DNA of 64,000 nt from QQVM01 sp964544885 (lineage in GTDB: Bacteria > Bacteroidota > Bacteroidia > AKYH767-A > 2013-40CM-41-45), in the NCBI GenBank assembly GCA_964544885.1, contig CAZJDX010000006.1, positions 80,633-144,632 of the forward strand. The letters run 5' to 3'. Under the pieces are notes generated by a model. The model did no database searches, had not been told where the DNA came from, and saw nothing but the letters and a program-made list of their open reading frames with translations. Positions 51,409 to 59,793 of the stretch are shown here, piece by piece (position 1 is the stretch's first letter; every line of letters starts with the position of its first letter). Made by a program: the position numbers and the translations under genes.

Positions 51409-52683
51409 TCATTCCGACGCGATCCTGTCGGATGATAAGCTGTTTCCTTTCCCGGAAACCAACAGGAGCTGACGTGCAATAACAAGGTAGAAAATACCAT
51501 TGAGCCAAAGCCTGTGAAAGAGGAAGAGCAGGTTTTCCGTGAGTACCTGTAAGTTGTTCAGAAGAAGTGGCAGAATTCCGCTTATGACCAAGGATAAAAA
51601 AAGGACCATGACAGATGGGTTGAACAGTCCTTCAGTGCTTCTGAACTGTTGGAGATAAAGTGTGAGCGGAAGTAAAAGGAGCAGATTGTGGTAGGTGGCT
51701 CCTGCCGGGGTCAGAAAAAGAAGCGTCGATGATAACAACATGACGGAATTCTCCAGGTATGATTTTACATGACGGATTTTAAACATAATATATCCGGATA
51801 AAAGCAGTACGAGTGCGGGGATTCCGTTTTTCACCACAGAGTACAGTAAACCGGAATCACTCAGCGGATCAGGATTTTCAAGCGGATGGTACCTGAACAG
51901 CACATGAGCAAGGGCGTTCCACGACTGGAATGATGCAGACCAGGGACTTTGTCCCTTTAGTTCACCGGAAAGATGACTGAAGAGGACAGAATTAAAAAAA
52001 TCCTTATAGGTGTTCAGGCCGAAGACAATCAGTGCGGACAGATTAACCAGAATCAAAGTGAAAACGATCCATGCCAGTACAAAGCGATTTTTACAGCGGA
52101 TTAGTCCAGGAATGAAAACAAGCGGGAAATATTTTACTGCGATCCCACCGCCAAGTAAAGTACCGGGCAACCACCGGGAATTGCTTTGCAACAACTTTAT
52201 CGAGAGGAGCATACTGAAAAGAAGGAGGAGATATACCTGTCCAAGCATCAGGTTATTTGCCAGTGCAAGTCCGCTGCCGGTCAGTAGGAATGCACAAAGT
52301 GCTGAAGATGCTCCTGAGATCCTGTGCATGAGAATGATTACCGGGGCGATAAGTAATAAGTTGAAACATAGCCATACACGCTTGGCGGTTAATGGCTCCA
52401 GAAAAGTCAGGGGATAAAGTACGAAGGCGGTGGGAGGAGGGAAGGGAGCGAATTTCCCCTGCGCATTTATTCCATGGTTCTGAAACTGTTGTTGAAACCA
52501 TGAATTGTCGTACAGTTTTACTGAGTCACTGTCAGCATGTACCAGTTTGCCTGACACATAATAATTCGGGAAGTCGCTTTGTATTCCAGACCATCCGGGG
52601 ATCACACCGAAGATGAGTTGAAAGAGAACGAAGAGGAATAGTCCGGTATGAATAATCTTCTTTTGAAAAGAGCCCTGAAGCAT
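51409..52683 (-). CDS. GT87/DUF2029-like polyprenyl-sugar-dependent glycosyltransferase
   Basis: A 424-residue membrane protein with about ten TMs. After the first TM come SDFPNYYVSGKLV, with the Asp in the usual GT-C position, and YDNSWFQQQF; then FAPFPPPTAFVLYPLTFLEPL, a signature of the DUF2029/GT87 family (PimE-like mannosyltransferases). A further motif is GGGIAVKYFPLVFIPGLI. It probably transfers a sugar from a polyprenyl-phosphate donor on the outer face of the inner membrane. It is 44 bases upstream of radical SAM gene 3 on the same strand, making it a candidate member of that cluster. Confidence 0.8.
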   Translation of the reverse strand: MLQGSFQKKIIHTGLFLFVLFQLIFGVIPGWSGIQSDFPNYYVSGKLVHADSDSVKLYDNSWFQQQFQNHGINAQGKFAPFPPPTAFVLYPLTFLEPLTAKRVWLCFNLLLIAPVIILMHRISGASSALCAFLLTGSGLALANNLMLGQVYLLLLFSMLLSIKLLQSNSRWLPGTLLGGGIAVKYFPLVFIPGLIRCKNRFVLAWIVFTLILVNLSALIVFGLNTYKDFFNSVLFSHLSGELKGQSPWSASFQSWNALAHVLFRYHPLENPDPLSDSGLLYSVVKNGIPALVLLLSGYIMFKIRHVKSYLENSVMLLSSTLLFLTPAGATYHNLLLLLPLTLYLQQFRSTEGLFNPSVMVLFLSLVISGILPLLLNNLQVLTENLLFLFHRLWLNGIFYLVIARQLLLVSGKGNSLSSDRIASE

Positions 52684-52707
52684 GGAAACAAAGGAATGAA
52701 TTATTAC

Positions 52708-52715
52708 TAAATTTG
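52708..52715 (+). promoter_or_regulatory. Candidate -7 element of the acyl-CoA dehydrogenase gene
   Basis: TAAATTTG matches TAnnTTTG, 79 nt before the ATG at 52795. No TTTG is at -33. An inverted repeat (next entry) lies just downstream, over the probable start of the mRNA. Confidence 0.45.
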
Positions 52716-52728
52716 CCCCGCCATCTGA

Positions 52729-52749
52729 TGATTCATGCTAAATGAATCA
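52729..52749. promoter_or_regulatory. Inverted repeat, candidate operator of the acyl-CoA dehydrogenase gene
   Basis: Perfect 8-bp arms TGATTCAT (52729-52736) and ATGAATCA (52742-52749) flank a 5-nt spacer. The position, 14 nt after the -7 element, and the size fit a dimeric repressor site. TetR-type regulators of fatty-acid degradation bind similar TGAATGA-type dyads, but no regulator gene is in the window. Confidence 0.45.
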
Positions 52750-52794
52750 GGATTATATTATTCTCTGAACAAAAACTAAAACCACGTATACATA

Positions 52795-53973
52795 ATGGGT
52801 AAAGACAGATTCCAGTACCATGATTATTATCTCATGGATGAATTGCTTTCTGAAGAACATATCCTGGTCAGGAACAGCGTACGCGAATGGGTGAAAAAGG
52901 AAGTATCCCCAGTCGTTGAGGAAGCCTGCCAGAAAGCCGAATTCCCGAAACAATGGATTCGGGGATTGGCTGAGATTGGTGCCTTTGGGCCTTATATTCC
53001 GGCAGAGTATGGCGGTGGGGCATTGGACCAGATCGCTTATGGCCTTATCATGATGGAATTGGAGAGAGGTGATTCAGGACTCAGATCCACGGCTTCCGTT
53101 CAGAGTTCATTGGTAATGTATCCCATCTATACCTATGGCAGCGAGGATCAACGGAAGAAATACCTTCCGAAACTGGCCAGTGGCGAATGGATGGGATGTT
53201 TTGGTCTTACTGAACCGGATCATGGATCAAACCCTTCGGGTATGTTGTCAACCATTAAAGACAAAGGGGATCATTATCTGCTGAACGGATCTAAGATGTG
53301 GATCAGCAATGCGCCTTTCGCTGATATTGCTGTTGTCTGGGCAAAAGACGAAGAGGGGATCATTCGTGGAATGATCGTCGAGAGAGGGATGAAAGGGTTC
53401 ACGACTCCTGAAACTCACGGTAAATGGTCTCTGCGGGCAAGCGCTACCGGAGAACTTGTCTTTGATAATGTTCAGGTGCCGAAAGAAAATATTCTGCCAA
53501 ATGTAAAGGGATTGAAAGGTCCTTTGGGATGTCTGAATTCTGCACGTTATGGAATTTCTTGGGGAGCCATTGGTGCTGCCCTTGATTGCTACGATTCGGC
53601 ATTGCGTTATTCAAAAGAACGCGTTCAGTTTGGTAAACCAATTGCCGGCTTTCAGCTTACCCAGAAGAAACTGGCGGAAATGCTTACCGAAATAACCAAA
53701 GCTCAGATGCTTACCTGGAGGTTGGGAGTACTTAAAAATGAAAACCGTGCCACACCCGCTCAGATCTCTATGGCAAAACGAAATAATGTAAACATGGCCT
53801 TACAGATAGCAAGGGAAGCCAGGCAGATCCATGGAGGTATGGGTATAACCGGCGAGTATCCTATCATGAGGCACATGATGAACCTTGAGTCGGTAATCAC
53901 TTATGAAGGAACCCATGATATTCATCTTCTGATTACCGGTATGGATATAACCGGAATCAACGCTTTCGAATAA
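52795..53973 (+). CDS. Acyl-CoA dehydrogenase, glutaryl-CoA dehydrogenase-like
   Basis: A 392-residue flavoprotein with the full acyl-CoA dehydrogenase fold. Family motifs are GCFGLTEPDHGSNPSGM (flavin/substrate), LNGSKMWISNAPFADIAVVWAK, RYGISWGAIGAALDCYDSALRYSKERVQFGKPIAGFQ and RQIHGGMGITGEYPIMRHMMNLE. The catalytic base is Glu371 in YEGTHDIH. The GCDH-like branch is indicated by the ISWGAIGAA and YEGTHDIH context. It oxidises and, if a true glutaryl-CoA dehydrogenase, decarboxylates the acyl-CoA in lysine/tryptophan breakdown. It is a single gene with a candidate operator upstream. Confidence 0.88.
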   Translation: MGKDRFQYHDYYLMDELLSEEHILVRNSVREWVKKEVSPVVEEACQKAEFPKQWIRGLAEIGAFGPYIPAEYGGGALDQIAYGLIMMELERGDSGLRSTASVQSSLVMYPIYTYGSEDQRKKYLPKLASGEWMGCFGLTEPDHGSNPSGMLSTIKDKGDHYLLNGSKMWISNAPFADIAVVWAKDEEGIIRGMIVERGMKGFTTPETHGKWSLRASATGELVFDNVQVPKENILPNVKGLKGPLGCLNSARYGISWGAIGAALDCYDSALRYSKERVQFGKPIAGFQLTQKKLAEMLTEITKAQMLTWRLGVLKNENRATPAQISMAKRNNVNMALQIAREARQIHGGMGITGEYPIMRHMMNLESVITYEGTHDIHLLITGMDITGINAFE

Positions 53974-54062
53974 TCCGGAAAGTTTCCTGGCTCAGGTCTG
54001 TGTTTTGTCAGCTTAAATGCTGTGTTTTCATTTCACTGGCTTTCTGTCTCGTCCGTCCATAC

Positions 54063-54070
54063 TAATTTTG
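54063..54070 (+). promoter_or_regulatory. Candidate -7 element of recJ
   Basis: TAATTTTG fits TAnnTTTG and TTTC at 54041-54044 (18 nt upstream) is a near -33 match. The element lies inside the longer open frame starting at 54017, which argues for the later ATG at 54125 as the real start. Confidence 0.5.
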
Positions 54071-54124
54071 CCGCCATGGAAGCCGGACATCTCAATTTTT
54101 GTAACTTGCAAATTAAATTCTGAA

Positions 54125-55855
54125 ATGTTGGATATTGATATAAAAGAGAAAAGATGGCGACTGAAACCGCCAGGTGATGAAAGAATCATTCATGAACTTT
54201 CATCATCACTTAATATCAATACCGTTCTGGCGACGCTGCTTGTTCAAAGGGGAGTTACTACTTTCGATGAAGCAAAAAAATTTTTCAGACCCTCTATTGA
54301 TGATCTGCATGATCCTTTCCTGATGAAGGATATGGATAAGGCTATAATCAGGATTGAACAAGCCATTACCAATAAGGAAAAGATTATCATTTATGGAGAT
54401 TACGATGTGGATGGCACTACCGCTGTAGCCTTGGTTTATTCATTCATAAAGAGTTTCTATCCGGATGTGGATTATTACCTGCCGGACAGGTATAAAGAAG
54501 GTTATGGTATTTCTTATCTTGGAATAGACAGGGCCAGCGAACAGGGAGTGAGTCTGATGATTGCATTGGATTGCGGAATAAAAGCCAATGATAAAATTGA
54601 ATACGCGAAGAAGAAGGGTATAGATTTCATCATCTGTGATCATCACCGTCCCGGTGAAACCCTTCCTGATGCGGTGGCTGTCCTCGATCCTAAAAGAGAG
54701 GATGATCCCTATCCCTTTGATGAATTATCGGGCTGCGGAATCGGATTTAAATTGGTGCAGGCTTATTCGTTGAAGCACAAGATTCCTTTTTCCGAAATTG
54801 AAAAGTACCTTGACCTGGTAGCGGTAAGCACTGCTGCTGATATCGTGCCGCTGGTCGGAGAAAACCGCATCCTGGTATACTTTGGATTGAAATGGCTTAA
54901 TTCAAACCCACGGCATGGTATTCAGGCTATTTTGGATGTGGCCAAAGTCAAGCGGGAACTTACCGTCAACGATATTGTATTCATCATCGGGCCTCGGATC
55001 AATGCTGCAGGCAGAATACAGGATGCCAGACAGGCTGTTGATCTGCTGATAACGGCTAACAGTACCGATGCAAGATCGGAAGGCGAGATTATCGATGAAA
55101 AAAATACCGAAAGAAGAGAATTGGATATCAGCATTACCGAGCATGCACTTCAGATTGTTCAGCAAGACCCGAAATTCAGTCAGCGTAAATCAACTGTCTT
55201 GTTTCATCCGGAATGGCACAAGGGAGTTATCGGAATTGTTGCCTCAAGGCTCACGGAGAAGTATTACCGTCCTACTATCATTCTCACCGAATCAAATGGG
55301 ATGGCGACGGGTTCGGCACGATCAGTCAAAGATTTTGATATTTACAATGCCATTGAATCCTGCAGTGATCTCCTTGAGCAATTTGGGGGACATATGTACG
55401 CAGCCGGACTTACTCTTAAACTTGAAAATGTCGAAAGGTTCATTCAGCGTTTTGAAGAGGTCGTGGCCTCTACCATTGAAGAACGGTCTCTTGTTCAGGA
55501 AATCGAAATTGACGCTGATTTGAAACTGGCCGATATCAATATGTCCTTTTTTAATGTTCTGAAACAGTTTGCACCTTTCGGTCCCGGAAATATGAGTCCT
55601 GTGTTTCGAACCACCAATGTCCGGGATACCGGGCATACCCGGGTTGTTGGCGCCAGTGGCAATCACCTAAAACTGAACGTGGCTGACGGTGAAGCCGGAC
55701 GATTCGGTAAGGATGGGATCGCTTTTCAAATGGGATCACTCTATCCGCTCATTTCGCGCAGGATCCCTTTCAATATCTGTTATACCCTTGAAGAAAATAC
55801 TTTCAATGGTAAAACATCCATCCAGCTAAATGTGAAAGACATACAGATGCGCTGA
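54125..55855 (+). CDS. recJ: Single-stranded-DNA-specific exonuclease RecJ
   Basis: A 576-residue DHH-family exonuclease acting 5' to 3' on single strands in repair and recombination. Motifs: IYGDYDVDGTTAVAL (motif I), ALDCGIKANDKIEYAKKKGIDFIICDHH (DHH), GCGIGFKLVQ and GPRINAAGRIQDA, then HPEWHKGVIGIVASRL and GGHMYAAGLTL of the DHHA1 part, with an OB-like C-terminus. The ATG at 54125 (LDIDIKEKRW) is chosen over 54017 because the upstream 36 residues are atypical and a promoter element lies between them. Confidence 0.93.
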   Translation: MLDIDIKEKRWRLKPPGDERIIHELSSSLNINTVLATLLVQRGVTTFDEAKKFFRPSIDDLHDPFLMKDMDKAIIRIEQAITNKEKIIIYGDYDVDGTTAVALVYSFIKSFYPDVDYYLPDRYKEGYGISYLGIDRASEQGVSLMIALDCGIKANDKIEYAKKKGIDFIICDHHRPGETLPDAVAVLDPKREDDPYPFDELSGCGIGFKLVQAYSLKHKIPFSEIEKYLDLVAVSTAADIVPLVGENRILVYFGLKWLNSNPRHGIQAILDVAKVKRELTVNDIVFIIGPRINAAGRIQDARQAVDLLITANSTDARSEGEIIDEKNTERRELDISITEHALQIVQQDPKFSQRKSTVLFHPEWHKGVIGIVASRLTEKYYRPTIILTESNGMATGSARSVKDFDIYNAIESCSDLLEQFGGHMYAAGLTLKLENVERFIQRFEEVVASTIEERSLVQEIEIDADLKLADINMSFFNVLKQFAPFGPGNMSPVFRTTNVRDTGHTRVVGASGNHLKLNVADGEAGRFGKDGIAFQMGSLYPLISRRIPFNICYTLEENTFNGKTSIQLNVKDIQMR

Positions 55856-55948
55856 AGGCTGTGATGGAGTAGTCAAATCCGCTTTTTTTACTCATCCGGA
55901 CTAATGACAAGCTGAACTGACCCTTCAGTCTGGAGCTGTCGGAGGAAG

Positions 55949-56299
55949 TTAATCCCTTGCCGGTGGCCCGTTCAGTGCATGTAACACAGAGCTGACAATG
56001 GACAGTATCAGACTGAATGCCATGGCTGTCCAAAAGCCCGAAACACTGAATCCATCAATTAATTTGTCACAAAGAAGGATCAGTAATGCGTTAATTACCA
56101 ATAGGAATAAACCAAAGGTCAGAATGGTTACCGGTATGGTCAGCAGGATCAGGACCGGTCGTATGAAAGAATTGAGAAAAGAGATCAGGACAGCCAGCAA
56201 GATAGCGGTCATCACCCCATCGACATGAACACCGGGTAGCATCCATGCCGTAATTAAAACCGCAAGAATTCCTACAATAAGCCGTGTAATGAATTGCAT
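55949..56299 (-). CDS. Phage holin family 4-like small membrane protein
   Basis: A 116-residue protein with four TMs: LIVGILAVLITAWMLPGVHV, AILLAVLISFLNSFIRPVLILLTIP, FGLFLLVINALLILLCDKLID and WTAMAFSLILSIVSSVLHAL. This is the Phage_holin_4_2 pattern (YvlD-like). Despite the family name these are chromosomal proteins of unknown function, and nothing else here is phage-like. It lies between convergent recJ and divergent glutamate dehydrogenase genes. Confidence 0.88.
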   Translation of the reverse strand: MQFITRLIVGILAVLITAWMLPGVHVDGVMTAILLAVLISFLNSFIRPVLILLTIPVTILTFGLFLLVINALLILLCDKLIDGFSVSGFWTAMAFSLILSIVSSVLHALNGPPARD

Positions 56300-56405
56300 A
56301 GTATTAAAGGTCTAATTACTGGTTATTACTGAAATAAAAGTACTTCTTTATGGTGTAAATGAGAAAAAAACTTAAGTAAATTTACCGCTTGTTATAAAAC
56401 CCGAT

Positions 56406-57830
56406 ATGCAAAACGATTTAGAGAATGGCCTGAAATTCTATAACGGAGTGATGGCTACATTTGATCATGCAGCTTCATTTACAGACTTTGAACCCGGCTT
56501 GCTGCATCAGATAAAAATATGTAACAGTATCTACAAATTCTATTTCCCTGTTGAAGTTGAAGGTAAGATCGAAGTTATTGAAGGAATACGTGTTCAGCAT
56601 AGTCATCATAAAACACCGACAAAGGGCGGTATCCGTTATAGCGAGTTTGTAAATGAGGACGAGGTTAAGGCTTTGGCTACACTTATGACTTTCAAATGCG
56701 CTGTTGTTGATGTCCCTTTCGGTGGTGCCAAAGGCGGCATTAAGATAAGTCCGAGGAAATATTCGGATAAACAACTCGAGAAAATAACACGACGTTATAC
56801 CACCGAGTTGATCAAGAAGAGTATGATCGGCGCAGCGATTGATGTACCCGCTCCGGATTACGGAAGCGGTTCCCGTGAGATGGCATGGATCGCTGACACA
56901 TACGCCACCTTTAAGTACGATGATCTCAATGCCCTTGGATGTGTTACCGGAAAGCCGCTCGGACAAGGAGGTATTCAGGGCCGGACCGAAGCAACCGGCC
57001 AGGGTTTGTTTTTTGGTCTGAGGGAAGCGCTCAGTATTGAAGAGGACATGAAGGCAATCGGCCTCAGCCGGGGAATGAAAGACAAAAAAGTTATCATCCA
57101 GGGATTGGGAAATGTAGGCTACTTCTCCTCAAAGTTTTGTATGGAAGGCGGCGGACTCATTGTTGGAATTGCTGAAAGGGAAGGGGGCATCTATAATTCC
57201 AAAGGCTTAAATGTCGAAGATGTTTTCAAACACAGGAAGGAAACCGGATCGATTTTGAATTTTCCCGGTGCAACTAATGTTCCGGATTCTCTTCAGTTAC
57301 TGGAGATGGAATGCGACATTCTCATTCCCGCCGCCCTGGAAAACCAGATCACACAGGAAAATGCTCCGCGAATCAAAGCCAAAATAATTGCAGAGGGTGC
57401 CAACGGACCGGTGACAAAAAATGCTGAAACGATATTACTTCAGAAGAAAGTGATGATCATTCCTGACCTTTATCTCAATGCAGGCGGAGTTACCGTATCT
57501 TATTTCGAATGGTTGAAAAATTTATCACACGTACGCTTTGGCAGGATGGAAAAACGTTTTCATGAAATGGCAAATACCGAACTGGTATCTGCGGTTGAGA
57601 GCGCAACAGGAAAACAACTGGAAGCCCATCACAGAAAGATCCTTGTACACGGTCCGGATGAAATTGACCTGGTACGTTCAGGCCTGGAAGAAACCATGCT
57701 TTTTGCCTACAATGAGATAAGGGAAATCAAAATGCAGAATCCTAAGATCGGAGATTTAAGGACTGCGGCTTTCGTAAGCGGAATAAAAAAACTCGGGGTC
57801 AGTTATCAGGCACTTGGTATCTTCCCCTGA
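56406..57830 (+). CDS. gdhA: Glutamate dehydrogenase (Glu/Leu/Phe/Val dehydrogenase family)
   Basis: A 474-residue enzyme interconverting glutamate and 2-oxoglutarate plus ammonia. N-terminal catalytic-domain motifs are TPTKGGIRYS (substrate Lys), DVPFGGAKGGI (second catalytic Lys) and IDVPAPDYGSG (catalytic Asp). The Rossmann motif is IIQGLGNVGYFSSKFC, and the C-terminal part has EGANGPVT and YLNAGGVTVSYFEW. A long C-terminal helical region follows. Cofactor preference is not decided by sequence here. It is a single gene ended by a strong bidirectional terminator. Confidence 0.92.
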   Translation: MQNDLENGLKFYNGVMATFDHAASFTDFEPGLLHQIKICNSIYKFYFPVEVEGKIEVIEGIRVQHSHHKTPTKGGIRYSEFVNEDEVKALATLMTFKCAVVDVPFGGAKGGIKISPRKYSDKQLEKITRRYTTELIKKSMIGAAIDVPAPDYGSGSREMAWIADTYATFKYDDLNALGCVTGKPLGQGGIQGRTEATGQGLFFGLREALSIEEDMKAIGLSRGMKDKKVIIQGLGNVGYFSSKFCMEGGGLIVGIAEREGGIYNSKGLNVEDVFKHRKETGSILNFPGATNVPDSLQLLEMECDILIPAALENQITQENAPRIKAKIIAEGANGPVTKNAETILLQKKVMIIPDLYLNAGGVTVSYFEWLKNLSHVRFGRMEKRFHEMANTELVSAVESATGKQLEAHHRKILVHGPDEIDLVRSGLEETMLFAYNEIREIKMQNPKIGDLRTAAFVSGIKKLGVSYQALGIFP

Positions 57831-57850
57831 TAAGCTCCCGGACTGCACAA

Positions 57851-57880
57851 AAAAAACCGGCTTGAAATGGCCGGTTTTTT
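57851..57880. terminator. Bidirectional terminator between gdhA and queA
   Basis: A perfect 11-bp stem pairs AAAAAACCGGC (57851-57861) with GCCGGTTTTTT (57870-57880) around an 8-nt loop. A run on one side and T run on the other make it functional in both directions, serving the two convergent genes. Confidence 0.93.
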
Positions 57881-57897
57881 ATTTGGGTCAAGGCAAA

Positions 57898-58947
57898 TCA
57901 AATGATCAGCATGGCATCGCCATAGCTGTAGAAGCGGTACTTCTCTTTCACTGCCACCTTATATGCATGAATGATATTTTCATAGCCACCAAATGCCGCA
58001 ACCATCATCAAGAGGGTTGACTCAGGCATATGGAAATTCGTGATCATGGAATTGGCGACATTGAATTCGTAAGGAGGAAAGATAAATTTATTCGTCCAAC
58101 CGTCGAAGGGTTTTAACTCCCCCTGGGTGGATACGGATGATTCAATTCCACGCATTACCGTAGTGCCGACAGCGCAAATCCTCTTTTTTGCCGCTTTAGC
58201 TTTGTTCACTATATCACAACATTCTTTCGTGATGATTACCTGCTCGGAATCCATCTTATGCTTGGTGAGGTCTTCTACTTCCACGGGACGGAAAGTACCT
58301 AGTCCTACGTGCAGCGTAAGTTCAGCGAATTTCACTCCTTTCAGTTCCAGTCTTTTCACCAGCGGTAAGCTGAAATGGAGACCAGCGGTAGGCGCGGCTA
58401 CCGCACCTTCGTGTCTGGCGAAGACGGTTTGGTAACGCTCCACATCTTCAGGTTCAGCCTTCCTCTTAATATATTTCGGGAGCGGGGTATTTCCGAGGGT
58501 AGTAATGGTCTTCTTGAATTCTTCATAAGGCCCATCGAACAGAAAGCGAAGTGTCCTTCCTCTGGAAGTCGTATTGTCAATCACTTCGGCTACCAGGAGG
58601 TCGTCTTCTCCGAAGTACAATTTATTTCCAATGCGTATTTTTCTTGCTGGATCCACGAGTACGTCCCACAGACGGCTTTCACGGTTCAGTTCCCTTAAGA
58701 GGAAGACCTCTATCTTGGCGCCTGTCTTTTCCTTATTCCCATAAAGCCTGGCTGGAAATACACGGGTATTGTTAACAGCCATCACATCATTCTCATTAAA
58801 ATAATTGAGAATGTCCTTGAAATGCTTATGTTCTATTTTACCGGTCTTGCGATCCAGCACCATCAGGCGTGAATCTTCCCTGTTTTTTGCAGGATGGGTC
58901 GCGATCAGGCTATCCGGAACATTGATTTTAAACTGAGATAACTTCAT
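57898..58947 (-). CDS. queA: S-adenosylmethionine:tRNA ribosyltransferase-isomerase
   Basis: A 349-residue enzyme making epoxyqueuosine in tRNA by transferring the ribosyl part of SAM. Motifs are MKLSQFKINVPDSLIATHPAKNREDSRLMVLDR at the N-terminus (only part quoted by key residues HPAKNREDSRL), VNNTRVFPARL, APTAGLHFS, GLGTFRPVEVEDL and NFHMPESTLLMMVAAF. The ATG at 58947 is chosen over 59007 because a promoter with a good spacing (-7 at 58990-58997) lies between them, which would put 59007 outside the mRNA. Confidence 0.94.
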   Translation of the reverse strand: MKLSQFKINVPDSLIATHPAKNREDSRLMVLDRKTGKIEHKHFKDILNYFNENDVMAVNNTRVFPARLYGNKEKTGAKIEVFLLRELNRESRLWDVLVDPARKIRIGNKLYFGEDDLLVAEVIDNTTSRGRTLRFLFDGPYEEFKKTITTLGNTPLPKYIKRKAEPEDVERYQTVFARHEGAVAAPTAGLHFSLPLVKRLELKGVKFAELTLHVGLGTFRPVEVEDLTKHKMDSEQVIITKECCDIVNKAKAAKKRICAVGTTVMRGIESSVSTQGELKPFDGWTNKFIFPPYEFNVANSMITNFHMPESTLLMMVAAFGGYENIIHAYKVAVKEKYRFYSYGDAMLII

Positions 58948-58989
58948 AAACTTATGATTAAAAGGAACAGCATGCCGTTCGAGGGGCGG

Positions 58990-59021
58990 CAAAGATAATA
59001 CCCTCACCCCCCCCTTGTAAA
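58990..59021 (-). promoter_or_regulatory. Promoter of queA
   Basis: Minus-strand -7 TATCTTTG (58990-58997, exact) and TTTA (59018-59021) at 20-nt spacing. The spacer holds an unusual run of eight Gs (complement of CCCCCCCC). The queA ATG follows 42 nt after the -7 element. Confidence 0.6.
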
Positions 59022-59060
59022 GTGTTTTTGAAGATAAATTGTAAGAAAATGGAAGGAATT

Positions 59061-59780
59061 TTAATCAGCCTGTATTTCAGTCGGTTGCGACAGAAAGTGT
59101 ACGGGATCCAGCGCCTTTTCGAGTCGGTACTCGCCTATCCGGGTTCTGCAAAGCGATTGGAGATAAGCTCCGGTACCCATTTTTTGCCCGAAATCATGAG
59201 CGATGCTCCGTATATAGGTGCCTTTGCTGCAAACGATCCGGAAATGGATTTCGGGTCCAAGGATCTTGAGGATCTCAAATTCGCTGATCTCAATCTCTCT
59301 TGATTTCAGTTCCGGCTTTTCGCCTTTTCTGGCCAGTTCGTACGACCTCTTTCCTTTCACCTTGATCGCGGAGAATGCGGGTGGCGTCTGTTGTTGTTTT
59401 CCCAGGAAACTCCGGACTACGCTGTCAAGCATGTTTTTATCCGGATCTTTCACTTCCCGGACCCTTATCACCTCAGACTCCAGGTCATGACTTGCTGTGG
59501 TAGCTCCAAGAAAAAATATTCCGGTATATTCTTTTGGTGCATCCTGTATCTCCTGGATTTTTTTGGTAAAAACTCCCGTACAGACAACCAGCAAACCGGT
59601 TGCCAGCGGGTCAAGGGTTCCGGCATGACCGATCCTGAGTTTGATGCGGCTGGTGGAACCGCTCTCGTTGCGCTTCATCGACTCAATGATCCTGCCTTTT
59701 ACCTTTCGCACGACATCAAAGGATGTCCATTGATATGGTTTGTTGAAAAGCAGAATCTGTTTTGAATAGTCCCTCGTCAT
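59061..59780 (-). CDS. truB: tRNA pseudouridine(55) synthase
   Basis: A 239-residue enzyme that isomerises U55 of the tRNA T-loop. Catalytic Asp is in GHAGTLDPLATGLLVV. Other motifs are KPYQWTSFDVVRKVKG, GATTASHDLES, QTPPAFSAIKVKGKRSYELAR and CSKGTYIRSIAHDFG. The ATG at 59780 is preferred over a TTG at 59792. The uppP stop is about 13 bases upstream, so truB belongs to the DUF3098-uppP-truB operon. Confidence 0.95.
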   Translation of the reverse strand: MTRDYSKQILLFNKPYQWTSFDVVRKVKGRIIESMKRNESGSTSRIKLRIGHAGTLDPLATGLLVVCTGVFTKKIQEIQDAPKEYTGIFFLGATTASHDLESEVIRVREVKDPDKNMLDSVVRSFLGKQQQTPPAFSAIKVKGKRSYELARKGEKPELKSREIEISEFEILKILGPEIHFRIVCSKGTYIRSIAHDFGQKMGTGAYLQSLCRTRIGEYRLEKALDPVHFLSQPTEIQAD

Positions 59781-59793
59781 AGAAATCCTCAAA

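Noticed and set aside
55949..56299. Phage holin as a sign of a prophage
   Set aside because: The family is chromosomal and widespread; no integrase, capsid, tail or attachment site was seen nearby.
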